From Arenibacter algicola (GTDB lineage: Bacteria; Bacteroidota; Bacteroidia; Flavobacteriales; Flavobacteriaceae), in the NCBI RefSeq assembly GCF_018860365.1, contig NZ_JAHKPO010000029.1:106196-170195 (forward strand): a stretch of DNA of 64,000 nucleotides, written 5' to 3'. Positions 8,079-16,175 of this stretch are shown here, in pieces. A program made the position numbers and the translations under genes. Every line of letters starts with the position of its first letter. Within the stretch, counting starts at the first letter, position 1. Under the pieces are notes generated by a model. It was not told the DNA's origin and did no database searches. It was given only the letters and a program-made list of their open reading frames with translations.

Positions 8079-9200
8079 ATGGAATCTCAAAACAGAACAT
8101 TTTTACCTTACGGAGATAGTCTAAGAGTATTAATTGCACACTCAGAATTGTCTGCTTCCAACCATAGATCAATTTTAAACAATAAAGGAATCTTTTTAGG
8201 GGATTATGATAAGAATAATACTGTACCGGCGCTAATGAAGCTTTTACTGGATCCTTCAGAATTTCAAGAATTGATTGACCTCCAATCCTCAAAAGAGGAT
8301 AATGAAAAATTTAGAACCTTAAAATTACCGTGGAAGAGTAATACTGATTTATTAGAGAATATCCCTGAAAACTTTAACCTAAATAAGCTAATTAAAGAAA
8401 GCACTTCATATAGTCCAACATTTAAAGTTATTGGTTCACCTCAATTTAAGCCAATTAATGGGGATAGAAACAAGATACTATTGGAATATATTGTTGAACG
8501 ACAAAACAATACCAAAGGGTGGGACGAGCTCCGAACTCAACATAAAGGAAGCCTTACCCTTGAAAAAACCTCAGATGGTGGCCTTCAACTTATTCTAACA
8601 AAAACTCATACCGCTAAAGAGACTAATGAATTAGGAGAGGCTGTGTTAAAAAATCTTAAATCTCATTTTAAAAAAGAAAATTATATTTCAAATGAGGATG
8701 ATTTCGAAAGGATACTATTCAATCATTTTCTTAATGAAAATAGATATCAATTTTTAGTGGGTTTTACAAATCCTTTTCACGGTTCAATTGATTTTATCAA
8801 ACTTACTGATTTGACTGTTAGTCCAGATTCAAAAATAGTCCCACCTAAAGAAATTAAAGAATTTTTAGATGGTATAAACAAACTAAGACTACAAGGTGAA
8901 GCTCTACAGCAACATATGTTGATATCAAAAAAAGAATATCATGACAGAATAGTTTTTAGCTCCTTAACCATAAGATATAAATTCATGTTTGCAGAAGCTC
9001 GTGGCACTTGCGTAGTAGAATTCGTTTTTTCTGATTATGAAGATCAACAAAATAAAGATGCAGAATTCCAGTTTTATATTCAATCTATATCTCTAGAAAG
9101 AGCCTACCGACAGCACGCCAATAAACAAAAGGTCCGTAAGTTTTTAAATACAGCAATAGAAACGCAAAAGATATTTTTATATGAAAAATATAAGGTTTGA
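8079..9200 (+). CDS. GapS4b-like protein
   Basis: A 373-residue partner of the preceding gene. It opens with FLPYGDSLRVLIAHSELS (residues 8-25), an N-terminal signature I associate with GapS4b. A region of about 80 residues follows that may bind nucleic acid (the segment around NKGIFLGDYDKNNTVPAL is reminiscent of a small helical module). A C-terminal mixed domain carries basic patches, and the protein ends in a lysine-rich tail (YRQHANKQKVRKF). No membrane helix or signal peptide is seen. Its role in the pair is unknown; with a nuclease-like partner it could be the sensing or specificity subunit. The downstream gene converges from the other strand after an 87-base gap. Confidence 0.6.
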   Translation: MESQNRTFLPYGDSLRVLIAHSELSASNHRSILNNKGIFLGDYDKNNTVPALMKLLLDPSEFQELIDLQSSKEDNEKFRTLKLPWKSNTDLLENIPENFNLNKLIKESTSYSPTFKVIGSPQFKPINGDRNKILLEYIVERQNNTKGWDELRTQHKGSLTLEKTSDGGLQLILTKTHTAKETNELGEAVLKNLKSHFKKENYISNEDDFERILFNHFLNENRYQFLVGFTNPFHGSIDFIKLTDLTVSPDSKIVPPKEIKEFLDGINKLRLQGEALQQHMLISKKEYHDRIVFSSLTIRYKFMFAEARGTCVVEFVFSDYEDQQNKDAEFQFYIQSISLERAYRQHANKQKVRKFLNTAIETQKIFLYEKYKV

Positions 9201-9287
9201 GACCATGAAAATTTAAAAAAAGAAATAATTTTTTATAATATCAGCTGACTCCAGAAAAATTTCGCCACGCTATTACGCAATCTATTT

Positions 9288-9686
9288 TTAAATCTTCTTC
9301 TTAAACTCTGTTAAGGCGTTTACAATGGCGGATTCCAAATCCTTGTATTCCTCTTGAACATCGGTCTGGTACACCACATTCTCCCCAATATTGTCTTTAG
9401 GAATAAACTCGTTGTCCTCTGTAAGAATCCATGCTGGATTATACCCTAGCGAGTAATAATATAAAACCAATTTTATAGTAGTCAGGGATATGGCCCCGCG
9501 TTCTACATTGACCAAGGTATTATAGTCCATATCAAAACGTTCGGTTATCGATTTAATGGAAAACTCGCTTGAACGTTTATTGCCGGTATCCTTTTCTATC
9601 AGCTCTTCGCGAATCATCCTTAAACGTTCGCTGATGTATGCGAAATCCTCAGTAGAGGCTCTCATCATCTCGTCAATATCTTTCAT
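9288..9686 (-). CDS. HTH (XRE-like) protein of the mobilisation operon
   Basis: A 132-residue protein with a helix-turn-helix-like core. The segment SIKSITERFDMDYNTLVNVE (about 43-62) has the spacing of an XRE DNA-binding motif, followed by ISLTTIKLVLYYYSLGYNPAWIL, which resembles the stretch after the HTH in phage-repressor-type proteins. It is the last gene of the minus-strand transfer operon, 21 bases behind the coupling ATPase. It is probably a regulator of the element; the DNA site is unknown. It converges with the GapS4b-like gene. Confidence 0.7.
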   Translation of the reverse strand: MKDIDEMMRASTEDFAYISERLRMIREELIEKDTGNKRSSEFSIKSITERFDMDYNTLVNVERGAISLTTIKLVLYYYSLGYNPAWILTEDNEFIPKDNIGENVVYQTDVQEEYKDLESAIVNALTEFKKKI

Positions 9687-9707
9687 GTTTTTAATTTTAA
9701 ATATAGA

Positions 9708-12224
9708 TTATTCCTTATACATTTCTATAGGATAGCTCGACAATAAACTTTCCAAAGAATCAGTAAATACGTCTGTTTGAGTAACCGCCGAAACGCTTTC
9801 AAAAGTAGGTGTTTCATATTGCCTGCGAAAGGCATCTGCCAACTCCCTACTGGATTTACTGCGGTATTTCTTCATAAAATCTTTTGCAATGACCTCATCC
9901 TTTTCCAAGGATACCGCTATTTTATCGCCAATTTTGTGTTCGTCAAAAATAGCCAACTTTGGTTTATTTCCAGTACAATGAACATATTCCCGTTCAACAA
10001 GCTCATTGATATCTTTGATCACCTTTAAAAAATTAGCATCCAGAATCCTATCTATTTCCTTGTCTATATACATGCGATTTACCAACGCAGTAATATAGTG
10101 CTCTATATGTTGTGTTGAACCGGAATCATCCTTTGTCAATTCCTCCAATTTTTGTAGATGGTCGAACAATTTTAGCTCATGGGCTAAAGGAACGAACTGC
10201 ATTTGTTTTATATGATTATCGTATTGATCTGCTGCAAACTCCTTAATGTAAATCGTATAAAAGTGCAAATAATTCGTTTGACCAAAATCAAGATTTCTCA
10301 CAACATCAAAAAAGTCAAGCCTGTGTATCAGCTTCATTTTGGCGTCAACCAATTCCTGATGGTTTTCACTTTTAAATTTGGTATGTACGGGCATATCGTA
10401 TTTCCCTTGTATCTTTTTGGATTCCATATTCGGTTTTAACAACCCATAACACAGTTTTTGTTCAATAGGGTTTTCAAAGGTGTCGGCTACAATGCCCCCA
10501 AAATAACCTGTAGACATACTGGTAATCTTGCTTTTTGGCAACAATTCCGAAAGAATGGTACTGAAATTGACTGTGGTATCGTTATTGGATATTGCCTTGC
10601 TTTTTTTTCCTTGATGGATGCGTCCGAATATCTCACTGATCCTTCGGGCCGTTTCCCCTTTTGCAGCTCCACTGAACACATTGGAGCAGTTGTCAAAGAT
10701 GACCTCCGCCAGTTCCCTGCCGTAATCGGCTATCAATTGTGTAATGCTCTGTATCCCCAGTACCGTGGCAACATAATGGGACCTTCCGGTATCGATTATC
10801 TTGCGAAGTCCCATAATGAAAACGGTTGGGAGTTCATCCAGGATAAGACCCAAAGGCCTACAGCCAGGTTTATTTACCACTTGCAAAACCTTATTAATAT
10901 AGAGTCCTATTGGAGCGGCATAGATTTCGGAACGGTCCGGATTATTTTGAATACAGACTATTTTAGGTTTTTGCGGGTTATTGATGTCCAAACGAAAATC
11001 GTTGCCTGTCATGATAAAATAGATTTCCTTGCTGGCCAACATGGAAAGTGATATTTGGGCGCTTGCGGTCTGACCGGCCAACTGCTGGCCCGCTTGCCGC
11101 TCCATGGCATCCTTGAAAGGAATCATCAGACTACGGACTTCTACTTCCCTCATCATAATTTCCAACAAGTATTCAATGTTTATTGTAGATAACGTTATGA
11201 CATGTGGCAAAGTGCAGATATTCTCACCTGTCTCCTCGGATTTTTTCTTCAAGTACCAGATCAGCCCCGAAACAAAACTAATGGCACTTTTTGAAAAGAA
11301 ATCACTGCGCTTTATCCAATCTTTGTTCAGATTTTTCATGATAATTGTAGCAGCATCTGCGGCATCGGTCTGGTTTCGCATTAAATATGGGTCGATAGGG
11401 TTACAGCGATGCGATTTTTCTATATTGTCAAAACTCAAGGTATAAAACTCGGGTAGTTTGGATTTTTCTTGAACATCGTTTGTGCGCTCCTTTTTTCTGC
11501 GCCAATAGTTGTAGGCCACCTTACTAAGCGTATCGAACTTAAAATCATAAATCAATAGCGTAAAGTTCTTTTCTATCATTTGCTCTATAATCTCTTCGAT
11601 CAGCGCGAAGGATTTTCCACTACCTGGTGTACCTATAACCAATAAGGCCCGGAACAAGTTGACAAAATTTATCCACCCTTTCCTTAGTTGCCCTTGGTAA
11701 TGGTATTCATAGGGAATGTTTACGGAATACTCTGTATCTATGAATTCTTCCATCTGCTGAAATGTTTCGTTCCGATCGTTAAAAGGGTCATCCTCGGCAT
11801 CATTGACAAAGTCCATCACTTGGAAAATATGTACCGAACCAGAAACAGAAAACAGGAAACCGATATTATATAAAATCAAAGAGCACCAGAGCAAACTGAT
11901 TTGGGAAGGTTTAAAATATCCTGTTATAAATAACAGTACACAGCCAATTCCAAAATACGTTAGGCCGGTCAAAAATGATTTGTCCTCTTTTTTTCTGGGA
12001 TTATATAGCATAACCGAACCTAAAATGAACATCAATAATATTGTTCTTCCGGGTAAGGGCTCTTGCAAAGGCTTAAATCGAATAAGGAAATCATGTATGA
12101 TTTGTGAAAGTTGTGAATCACATTCCAGATATTGCACGATCGGGTAATAGGAAATAAAGCCTATAATAGCAAAAAAGGTTACCGAAAGTAGCATGGCCGA
12201 GAATGCCAGATTCTTGTCGTTCAT
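9708..12224 (-). CDS. VirD4/TraG-like coupling ATPase
   Basis: An 838-residue membrane ATPase that would bring a relaxase-DNA complex to a secretion channel. Four hydrophobic helices lie in the first ~135 residues. They are followed by the Walker A motif GTPGSGKS (198-205) and, near 460-465, the Walker B segment LILDELPT. The following RKIIDTGRSHYVATVLGIQS and ISEIFGR segments are typical of the TraG/TraD/VirD4 motor domain. The last ~250 residues are a family-specific extension. The start at 12224 is an ATG. The gene lies between the toprim and HTH genes in one operon. No relaxase or mating-pair genes are in view, so whether it serves this element's own transfer cannot be told. Confidence 0.85.
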   Translation of the reverse strand: MNDKNLAFSAMLLSVTFFAIIGFISYYPIVQYLECDSQLSQIIHDFLIRFKPLQEPLPGRTILLMFILGSVMLYNPRKKEDKSFLTGLTYFGIGCVLLFITGYFKPSQISLLWCSLILYNIGFLFSVSGSVHIFQVMDFVNDAEDDPFNDRNETFQQMEEFIDTEYSVNIPYEYHYQGQLRKGWINFVNLFRALLVIGTPGSGKSFALIEEIIEQMIEKNFTLLIYDFKFDTLSKVAYNYWRRKKERTNDVQEKSKLPEFYTLSFDNIEKSHRCNPIDPYLMRNQTDAADAATIIMKNLNKDWIKRSDFFSKSAISFVSGLIWYLKKKSEETGENICTLPHVITLSTINIEYLLEIMMREVEVRSLMIPFKDAMERQAGQQLAGQTASAQISLSMLASKEIYFIMTGNDFRLDINNPQKPKIVCIQNNPDRSEIYAAPIGLYINKVLQVVNKPGCRPLGLILDELPTVFIMGLRKIIDTGRSHYVATVLGIQSITQLIADYGRELAEVIFDNCSNVFSGAAKGETARRISEIFGRIHQGKKSKAISNNDTTVNFSTILSELLPKSKITSMSTGYFGGIVADTFENPIEQKLCYGLLKPNMESKKIQGKYDMPVHTKFKSENHQELVDAKMKLIHRLDFFDVVRNLDFGQTNYLHFYTIYIKEFAADQYDNHIKQMQFVPLAHELKLFDHLQKLEELTKDDSGSTQHIEHYITALVNRMYIDKEIDRILDANFLKVIKDINELVEREYVHCTGNKPKLAIFDEHKIGDKIAVSLEKDEVIAKDFMKKYRSKSSRELADAFRRQYETPTFESVSAVTQTDVFTDSLESLLSSYPIEMYKE

Positions 12225-12253
12225 AATGTAATCAGAGTGTTAGAGAAACTTAC

Positions 12254-12304
12254 CTAGTACAGATTGTCCTTTAATTCTTCTGATAAGGGGTCCATGAGTA
12301 TCAT
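12254..12304 (-). CDS. Possible 16-residue peptide overlapping the toprim stop
   Basis: A short frame (MILMDPLSEELKDNLY) starts with an ATG that shares the ATGA overlap with the toprim gene's stop and ends 29 bases before the coupling-ATPase start. Stop-start overlap of this kind is typical of translational coupling, but the frame is so short that chance is equally likely. An internal ATG would give 13 residues. No function can be assigned. Confidence 0.25.
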   Translation of the reverse strand: MILMDPLSEELKDNLY

Positions 12305-13857
12305 TCTATCAAGTTTTGTAAGTTATTGTTATTCTTTATTTCCCATTTCTTTTTTTCAGGAGTAAGGGGAGCATTTTTCTTTAAATGCGCCCTGATTTCC
12401 GAAAAGGGAATGGTATAGCTAAATTTCAATCCAAAATCGCATTCCACGCTGTTGCTATTTATTGATTTTATGATACCAAGGTTAGGTGCGCCTTCAGGCC
12501 CTTTGGTTGTTTTCAATTCAATTTGATCACCGATGACCATAGCATTCGGGTTGAGGGTCTCCATTTTAACATATTTCACCTTCTTGGAATCCCTTAGGTC
12601 ATCGTTCCAATCCTTTCCCTTGGATTTGTGGATAGTTGCCTTAAACGGGAGATAAAGTTCGTTAATGGTCTCTAACAGGATTTTGAAGAGATTTTTTTCT
12701 CCGTCAATATGAATGGTATTAAAAACTTCTGCTAAGGAAAATTCCAATATAATCCTGTCCGTAGATCTTACCCATTCGATAGAATTCGACATAAGTTTAT
12801 CCCATCCTAGTTGGGACGTTAATTTTTCCTCCAGCAAGGTGATATGATTGGTCAATTGAGCCTGAACTTTTGTGGTGTAGTTGATATTAAGGCTTACATT
12901 TCCGTGGTTGTATGAACTTTCCAAATATACATTTGGATTAAAACGGTTGATAAGGTTGGTAAATAACTTTAGGTCAAACTCGAAACCTTTGATATCATTG
13001 TCCATTATGGATACCAGGGATACACCGTTTGACTTTAGGTAATCTTCGGTTAACTGACCGAAGAACTCTAACTTTTTTTGATACACGTTGCCACTAAAGG
13101 ATACATAAAAATTATCTGGACCACCATATAGTTCATGGTAGGAGAGGAGGTCTATCCCGCTTTCCGCTACTATAATTTTTGAAGGATGCTTGATGGGGTT
13201 GGAATAAAATAGGAAATGATCTTTTTGGTTCAAGACTAGGCGAAACTTTTTAATTTTATTGTCTCTACTGCTCTTATATGTTTTATTGTAGAGGATATAA
13301 TTTTGGGGATGGTCGTTCAAATCGTACTTTGGAAAGGCAATATTGGCGTTTTTATTGCTTATATCCCTTATGGAATAGGCATTTAGCAAACGGCCTTGAA
13401 ACAATGGATCGTCAATTGTGGTCTTTGATATACAACGTTGCTGCCTTAGATAATGTGAGTTTCGCAATGGAACGATATTAAAATTTTCCTCCAAGGTTTT
13501 CCTTACTAACTTGGAACTTCGAACTTTCATAGGGGTATTTTCCATATAACCAATCCCATTCACTATTTCGAGACCGGCCTGAACGGCTTTAAAAAAATTA
13601 ATGTTACGCTTCATCAAGTACATAAAGAAAAGCCCTTTGTCCTGGGAATCATTTCGGTTAAAATAGGTTACGGGTTCCCTGGCCATTTGTAGTACAATGC
13701 GATCTTTGTCGTTCTTAAATTCCATGGAACCTGCACTTTTTTTTATCAATTTGTACCCATTTTGATGTAAGTACATCGGAAAATTGACCTCGGAATTGAT
13801 TTTTGAAATCAATCTTTTATAATATTCAGGGTCATCTATGTAGTTAGGACTTTGCAT
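12301..13857 (-). CDS. Toprim-domain mobilisation/primase-like protein
   Basis: A 518-residue protein of the LtrC/DUF3991-toprim kind found in Bacteroidota mobile elements. The first ~110 residues resemble the zinc-finger-derived primase N-domain without an evident Cys set. The toprim fold follows, with a glutamate in VAESGID (E232) and the acidic pair DND (286-288) that bind metal in active toprim enzymes. The C-terminal ~80 residues (rich in K and E, with a small beta domain around 440-500) are family-specific. It lies between the DUF3945 and coupling-ATPase genes. Probable role: primer synthesis or strand processing during transfer; that is inference from family context. A shorter relative lacking the acidic residues lies at 14891-16114. 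Confidence 0.8.
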   Translation of the reverse strand: MQSPNYIDDPEYYKRLISKINSEVNFPMYLHQNGYKLIKKSAGSMEFKNDKDRIVLQMAREPVTYFNRNDSQDKGLFFMYLMKRNINFFKAVQAGLEIVNGIGYMENTPMKVRSSKLVRKTLEENFNIVPLRNSHYLRQQRCISKTTIDDPLFQGRLLNAYSIRDISNKNANIAFPKYDLNDHPQNYILYNKTYKSSRDNKIKKFRLVLNQKDHFLFYSNPIKHPSKIIVAESGIDLLSYHELYGGPDNFYVSFSGNVYQKKLEFFGQLTEDYLKSNGVSLVSIMDNDIKGFEFDLKLFTNLINRFNPNVYLESSYNHGNVSLNINYTTKVQAQLTNHITLLEEKLTSQLGWDKLMSNSIEWVRSTDRIILEFSLAEVFNTIHIDGEKNLFKILLETINELYLPFKATIHKSKGKDWNDDLRDSKKVKYVKMETLNPNAMVIGDQIELKTTKGPEGAPNLGIIKSINSNSVECDFGLKFSYTIPFSEIRAHLKKNAPLTPEKKKWEIKNNNNLQNLIE

Positions 13858-13869
13858 AGGAAGGATGTA

Positions 13870-13902
13870 AAATGGCCGACATGCTTGGCGTGTCGGCCAT
13901 TT
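13870..13902. other. Perfect 12-bp stem-loop between two operon genes
   Basis: Arms AAATGGCCGACA (13870-13881) and TGTCGGCCATTT (13891-13902) are perfectly complementary with a 9-base loop, in the 67 bases between the DUF3945 stop and the toprim start. There is no T-run after it in the direction of transcription, so it looks like an RNA-stability or protein-binding element rather than a terminator. Confidence 0.6.
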
Positions 13903-13924
13903 GCTTGAATTAGTATAAACTGAG

Positions 13925-14767
13925 TTACATGCTTATGGCGTTTTTAGGCTGTTTCTTTTTTTTTTCGCCGTCAATGGTTTTGTTCTCCTTGGCCTCCTTA
14001 TCCAAAACAATGGTTTTGTCCAAATTTTTGTAAAGAAAACGTTGGTTTTTAGCACTCCATCGAACCATATAGGTCAAAGGTCCTTTTTGTGTCTTTCGAA
14101 TGGTGATCTTCACTTCTTCCCCTTTGTTCAAAATATCTGCCTGTTGTTTGGTCAATATTTGGCCCAGAACATACATATTTGCAGACACAGCCGATTTTGT
14201 ACGGATATCGTTCAGTTTTGGCTCGTAATAGGCCAGTTTTTGGAAGGTATCTCCGCTCAAGGAAGTTCCGGTAAACTGAATGGTCTTGCCTTCCTTTACC
14301 ATGTCATGGTATTCATCCTTGGTAAATTGATATTGAAAGGCGTTGGCATCTTCAAGTTTAACCTGTTCCTTACGTTTGATCTGTACATCCAGTCTGGAAC
14401 CGTAAGTGGAGTTGTATAGCATTTGGACCATCTTGACCGTTTCCTTTAATTTGCCATCATTGATGTATGTTGTCTCGATCAACTGCTCCCTACCTTCTAG
14501 AATCGACTCTTGAATGTTGGGTTCCAACTTCTCAAAACTTATGTAAGCGCCTTCCAAACGTCTTTTTACATCGGCCTCGGCAAATTGTTGGTCTTTGTTT
14601 TTTAGAATTTCCACATTTCTGCTGTCCTTCAACATTTCAAAAGATGGATTATTACCGGCTTTTATTTTGAAGGTTTTATCGTCTATGGATATTGCTTCGG
14701 CCTTTTGCCAAACTTGATTGACATTAACGAATACTTTTTGAATCGTGTTTTCTACTTGATTTTCCAT
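13925..14767 (-). CDS. DUF3945-domain protein
   Basis: A 280-residue soluble protein. The segment from about 140 to 235 (FTKDEYHDMVKEGKTIQF to GEEVKITIRKTQKG) matches the DUF3945 pattern seen in Bacteroidota plasmids and conjugative elements, where it often follows DUF4099 or sits beside toprim/topoisomerase genes. The C-terminus is strongly basic (KENKTIDGEKKKKQPKN), suggesting nucleic-acid contact. Its biochemical role is unknown. It is the middle of three genes with two toprim proteins on either side, all on the minus strand, supporting a mobilisation or DNA-processing role. The start is the ATG at 14767. Confidence 0.75.
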   Translation of the reverse strand: MENQVENTIQKVFVNVNQVWQKAEAISIDDKTFKIKAGNNPSFEMLKDSRNVEILKNKDQQFAEADVKRRLEGAYISFEKLEPNIQESILEGREQLIETTYINDGKLKETVKMVQMLYNSTYGSRLDVQIKRKEQVKLEDANAFQYQFTKDEYHDMVKEGKTIQFTGTSLSGDTFQKLAYYEPKLNDIRTKSAVSANMYVLGQILTKQQADILNKGEEVKITIRKTQKGPLTYMVRWSAKNQRFLYKNLDKTIVLDKEAKENKTIDGEKKKKQPKNAISM

Positions 14768-14771
14768 TTTT

Positions 14772-14859
14772 GAGTGATTTTTAATTGTTACGGAATTTGA
14801 ATTTGTTACTTTTGAATAACTTTCGAATCAGGAGTGATTTGTGAGTTACGGAATTTGAA
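14772..14859. repeat. Imperfect direct repeat in the DUF3945 leader
   Basis: GAGTGATTT followed a few bases later by GTTACGGAATTTGAA occurs twice: 14772-14780 with 14787-14801, and 14832-14840 with 14845-14859. The copies lie between the DUF3945 start and the stop of the shorter toprim gene. A GC-rich stem (GGGCG 14867-14871 with CGCCC 14876-14880) lies just beyond. The repeat may bind a regulator or be a small duplication. Confidence 0.5.
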
Positions 14860-14890
14860 GGAAAGAGGGCGGGAGCGCCCTTTTTCCATT

Positions 14891-16114
14891 TTATAGGGCA
14901 ATCCTATATTCTTTCAATTCTACCTCCTTCCTTTCATTAACTTGATTTTGAGAATTTTCCCATTCAGTATACCAATTGTCAGACTTTGGCTTTAGAATAT
15001 CTATCGTCTTGTTCAGGTAGTTTTTGTAATACGACCACACCAATAATTTAATGGCGTTGGATTCAATGGGTAAACGGACTTTAATGTCTTCATTATCCTT
15101 GGAAACCAGAATACTGTATTTGTTCAGCCTGTTTTGGTCTATGATTTTGTTGAAATTCAAAAAGCTTTGGGCCAAGTCTTGGTTAAAGCGTCTGGTATGG
15201 TCGTAAAAGCGGGAGAAGGATTTTTCCTTTCCCATGGGGAAGCGTAATAGTATATCCCTATCGGTCAAGGTCAAATTAAAATCGGAATCCTTTGTATATG
15301 ATATAAAATGGAGGTCCCGCAAATAGCCCTCTATTTTTTTATTTCCCGTGAAGCTTAAAAAGAGTTTGTCCACTTTCGTAAGCCTTTGTATCTGGAAAAG
15401 TATATCGGTCGTCTGGGAATTTATCGCTCCCAATGCCATGTATACTACATTTTTTAATTGGAATTTTTTATGGAATGCCAAAGCTTCCTTAGGATCTTTA
15501 AAAAGAAAAAGGCCCTCTATTCTCTTTGGAATATTGGAGTACCAAAGGGAGTGTTTTATAGCTGATTCTTTATAAGGGACTACTTCTTTGTCCGTATCTA
15601 GGAAATATCCGCAGACCTCGTTCTGCAGATTGAACAAAGGAAATAGCGGACCACCTTCATGATTTTGGAAAACACGCCCCGAAAAGGGAATAGAGCTTTC
15701 CACACCATGATATAGGTCTTTGGAAGTATCTTGGAGTGGTGACCTGTAAGATAGAAAGTGATTATAATCCTTTGGTACTATTTTTAGAGTGGATTCCGGG
15801 TTATTGGATATTAGAAGGGTTATGGTTTCCAATACTTTGTTATATAGGCTATCTACCTTATCCCATATCAGTTCCTTGCCGATTCCTTCAACTTTTGATA
15901 CATGCTCAGTAATTAGGTCGGAGGCGGATAGTTTTTCCTGTGGCCGTTGCACCTTATAATAAAAATATCCTTTTTCGGTATTTATGATCACATAGTGCTC
16001 ACCACCGTTCTTAAGTATAAGGTGGGTATTTTCGGATTGCACAACTCGGTACCCCAAATGTTCAAAGAGATTTGGAAGGTGTATTAGGTGGTCTTCTATA
16101 AGCCAGTTGTTCAT
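14891..16114 (-). CDS. Degenerate toprim-like paralogue
   Basis: A 407-residue protein with the same layout as the 518-residue toprim protein downstream: a primase-like N-domain with a GYxx-type start (HLGYRVVQSENTH), a substrate-loop region (NHFLSYRSPL, then a GPLFPLFN segment that parallels the IAFPKYDLN segment of the paralogue), then a toprim-like fold. The metal-binding residues appear lost: where the paralogue has the VAESGID glutamate this protein has LFKDPKEA, and in place of DND it reads TGN. It is therefore probably structural rather than catalytic. It is the first gene of the minus-strand operon. Function unknown; a scaffold or DNA-binding partner of the active toprim protein is plausible. 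Confidence 0.65.
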   Translation of the reverse strand: MNNWLIEDHLIHLPNLFEHLGYRVVQSENTHLILKNGGEHYVIINTEKGYFYYKVQRPQEKLSASDLITEHVSKVEGIGKELIWDKVDSLYNKVLETITLLISNNPESTLKIVPKDYNHFLSYRSPLQDTSKDLYHGVESSIPFSGRVFQNHEGGPLFPLFNLQNEVCGYFLDTDKEVVPYKESAIKHSLWYSNIPKRIEGLFLFKDPKEALAFHKKFQLKNVVYMALGAINSQTTDILFQIQRLTKVDKLFLSFTGNKKIEGYLRDLHFISYTKDSDFNLTLTDRDILLRFPMGKEKSFSRFYDHTRRFNQDLAQSFLNFNKIIDQNRLNKYSILVSKDNEDIKVRLPIESNAIKLLVWSYYKNYLNKTIDILKPKSDNWYTEWENSQNQVNERKEVELKEYRIAL

Positions 16115-16128
16115 CTTATTCTGATAAT

Positions 16129-16158
16129 TTGTTTATTTGTATATAAATAGTAATTTTG
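16129..16158 (+). promoter_or_regulatory. Bacteroidota-type promoter for the M23 peptidase
   Basis: TTG (16129-16131), 19 bases, then TAATTTTG (16151-16158) matches the TTG-N17-23-TAnnTTTG promoter pattern and the 19-base spacing seen for HU and tRNA-His in this window. The likely RNA start lies only about 10 bases before the ATG at 16176. Confidence 0.6.
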
Positions 16159-16175
16159 CTTATAAATACAAATAT

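Noticed and set aside
10458..11051. Open frame of 197 codons on the plus strand
   Set aside because: It is antisense to the coupling-ATPase gene, whose Walker motifs fix the minus strand as coding; the translated product shows no family character.
9708..16114. Complete conjugative element
   Set aside because: Coupling ATPase and toprim genes only; no relaxase, integrase or mating-pair genes in view.
16137..16175. TTG start for the M23 peptidase
   Set aside because: It lies inside the promoter box; the ATG at 16176 is used.
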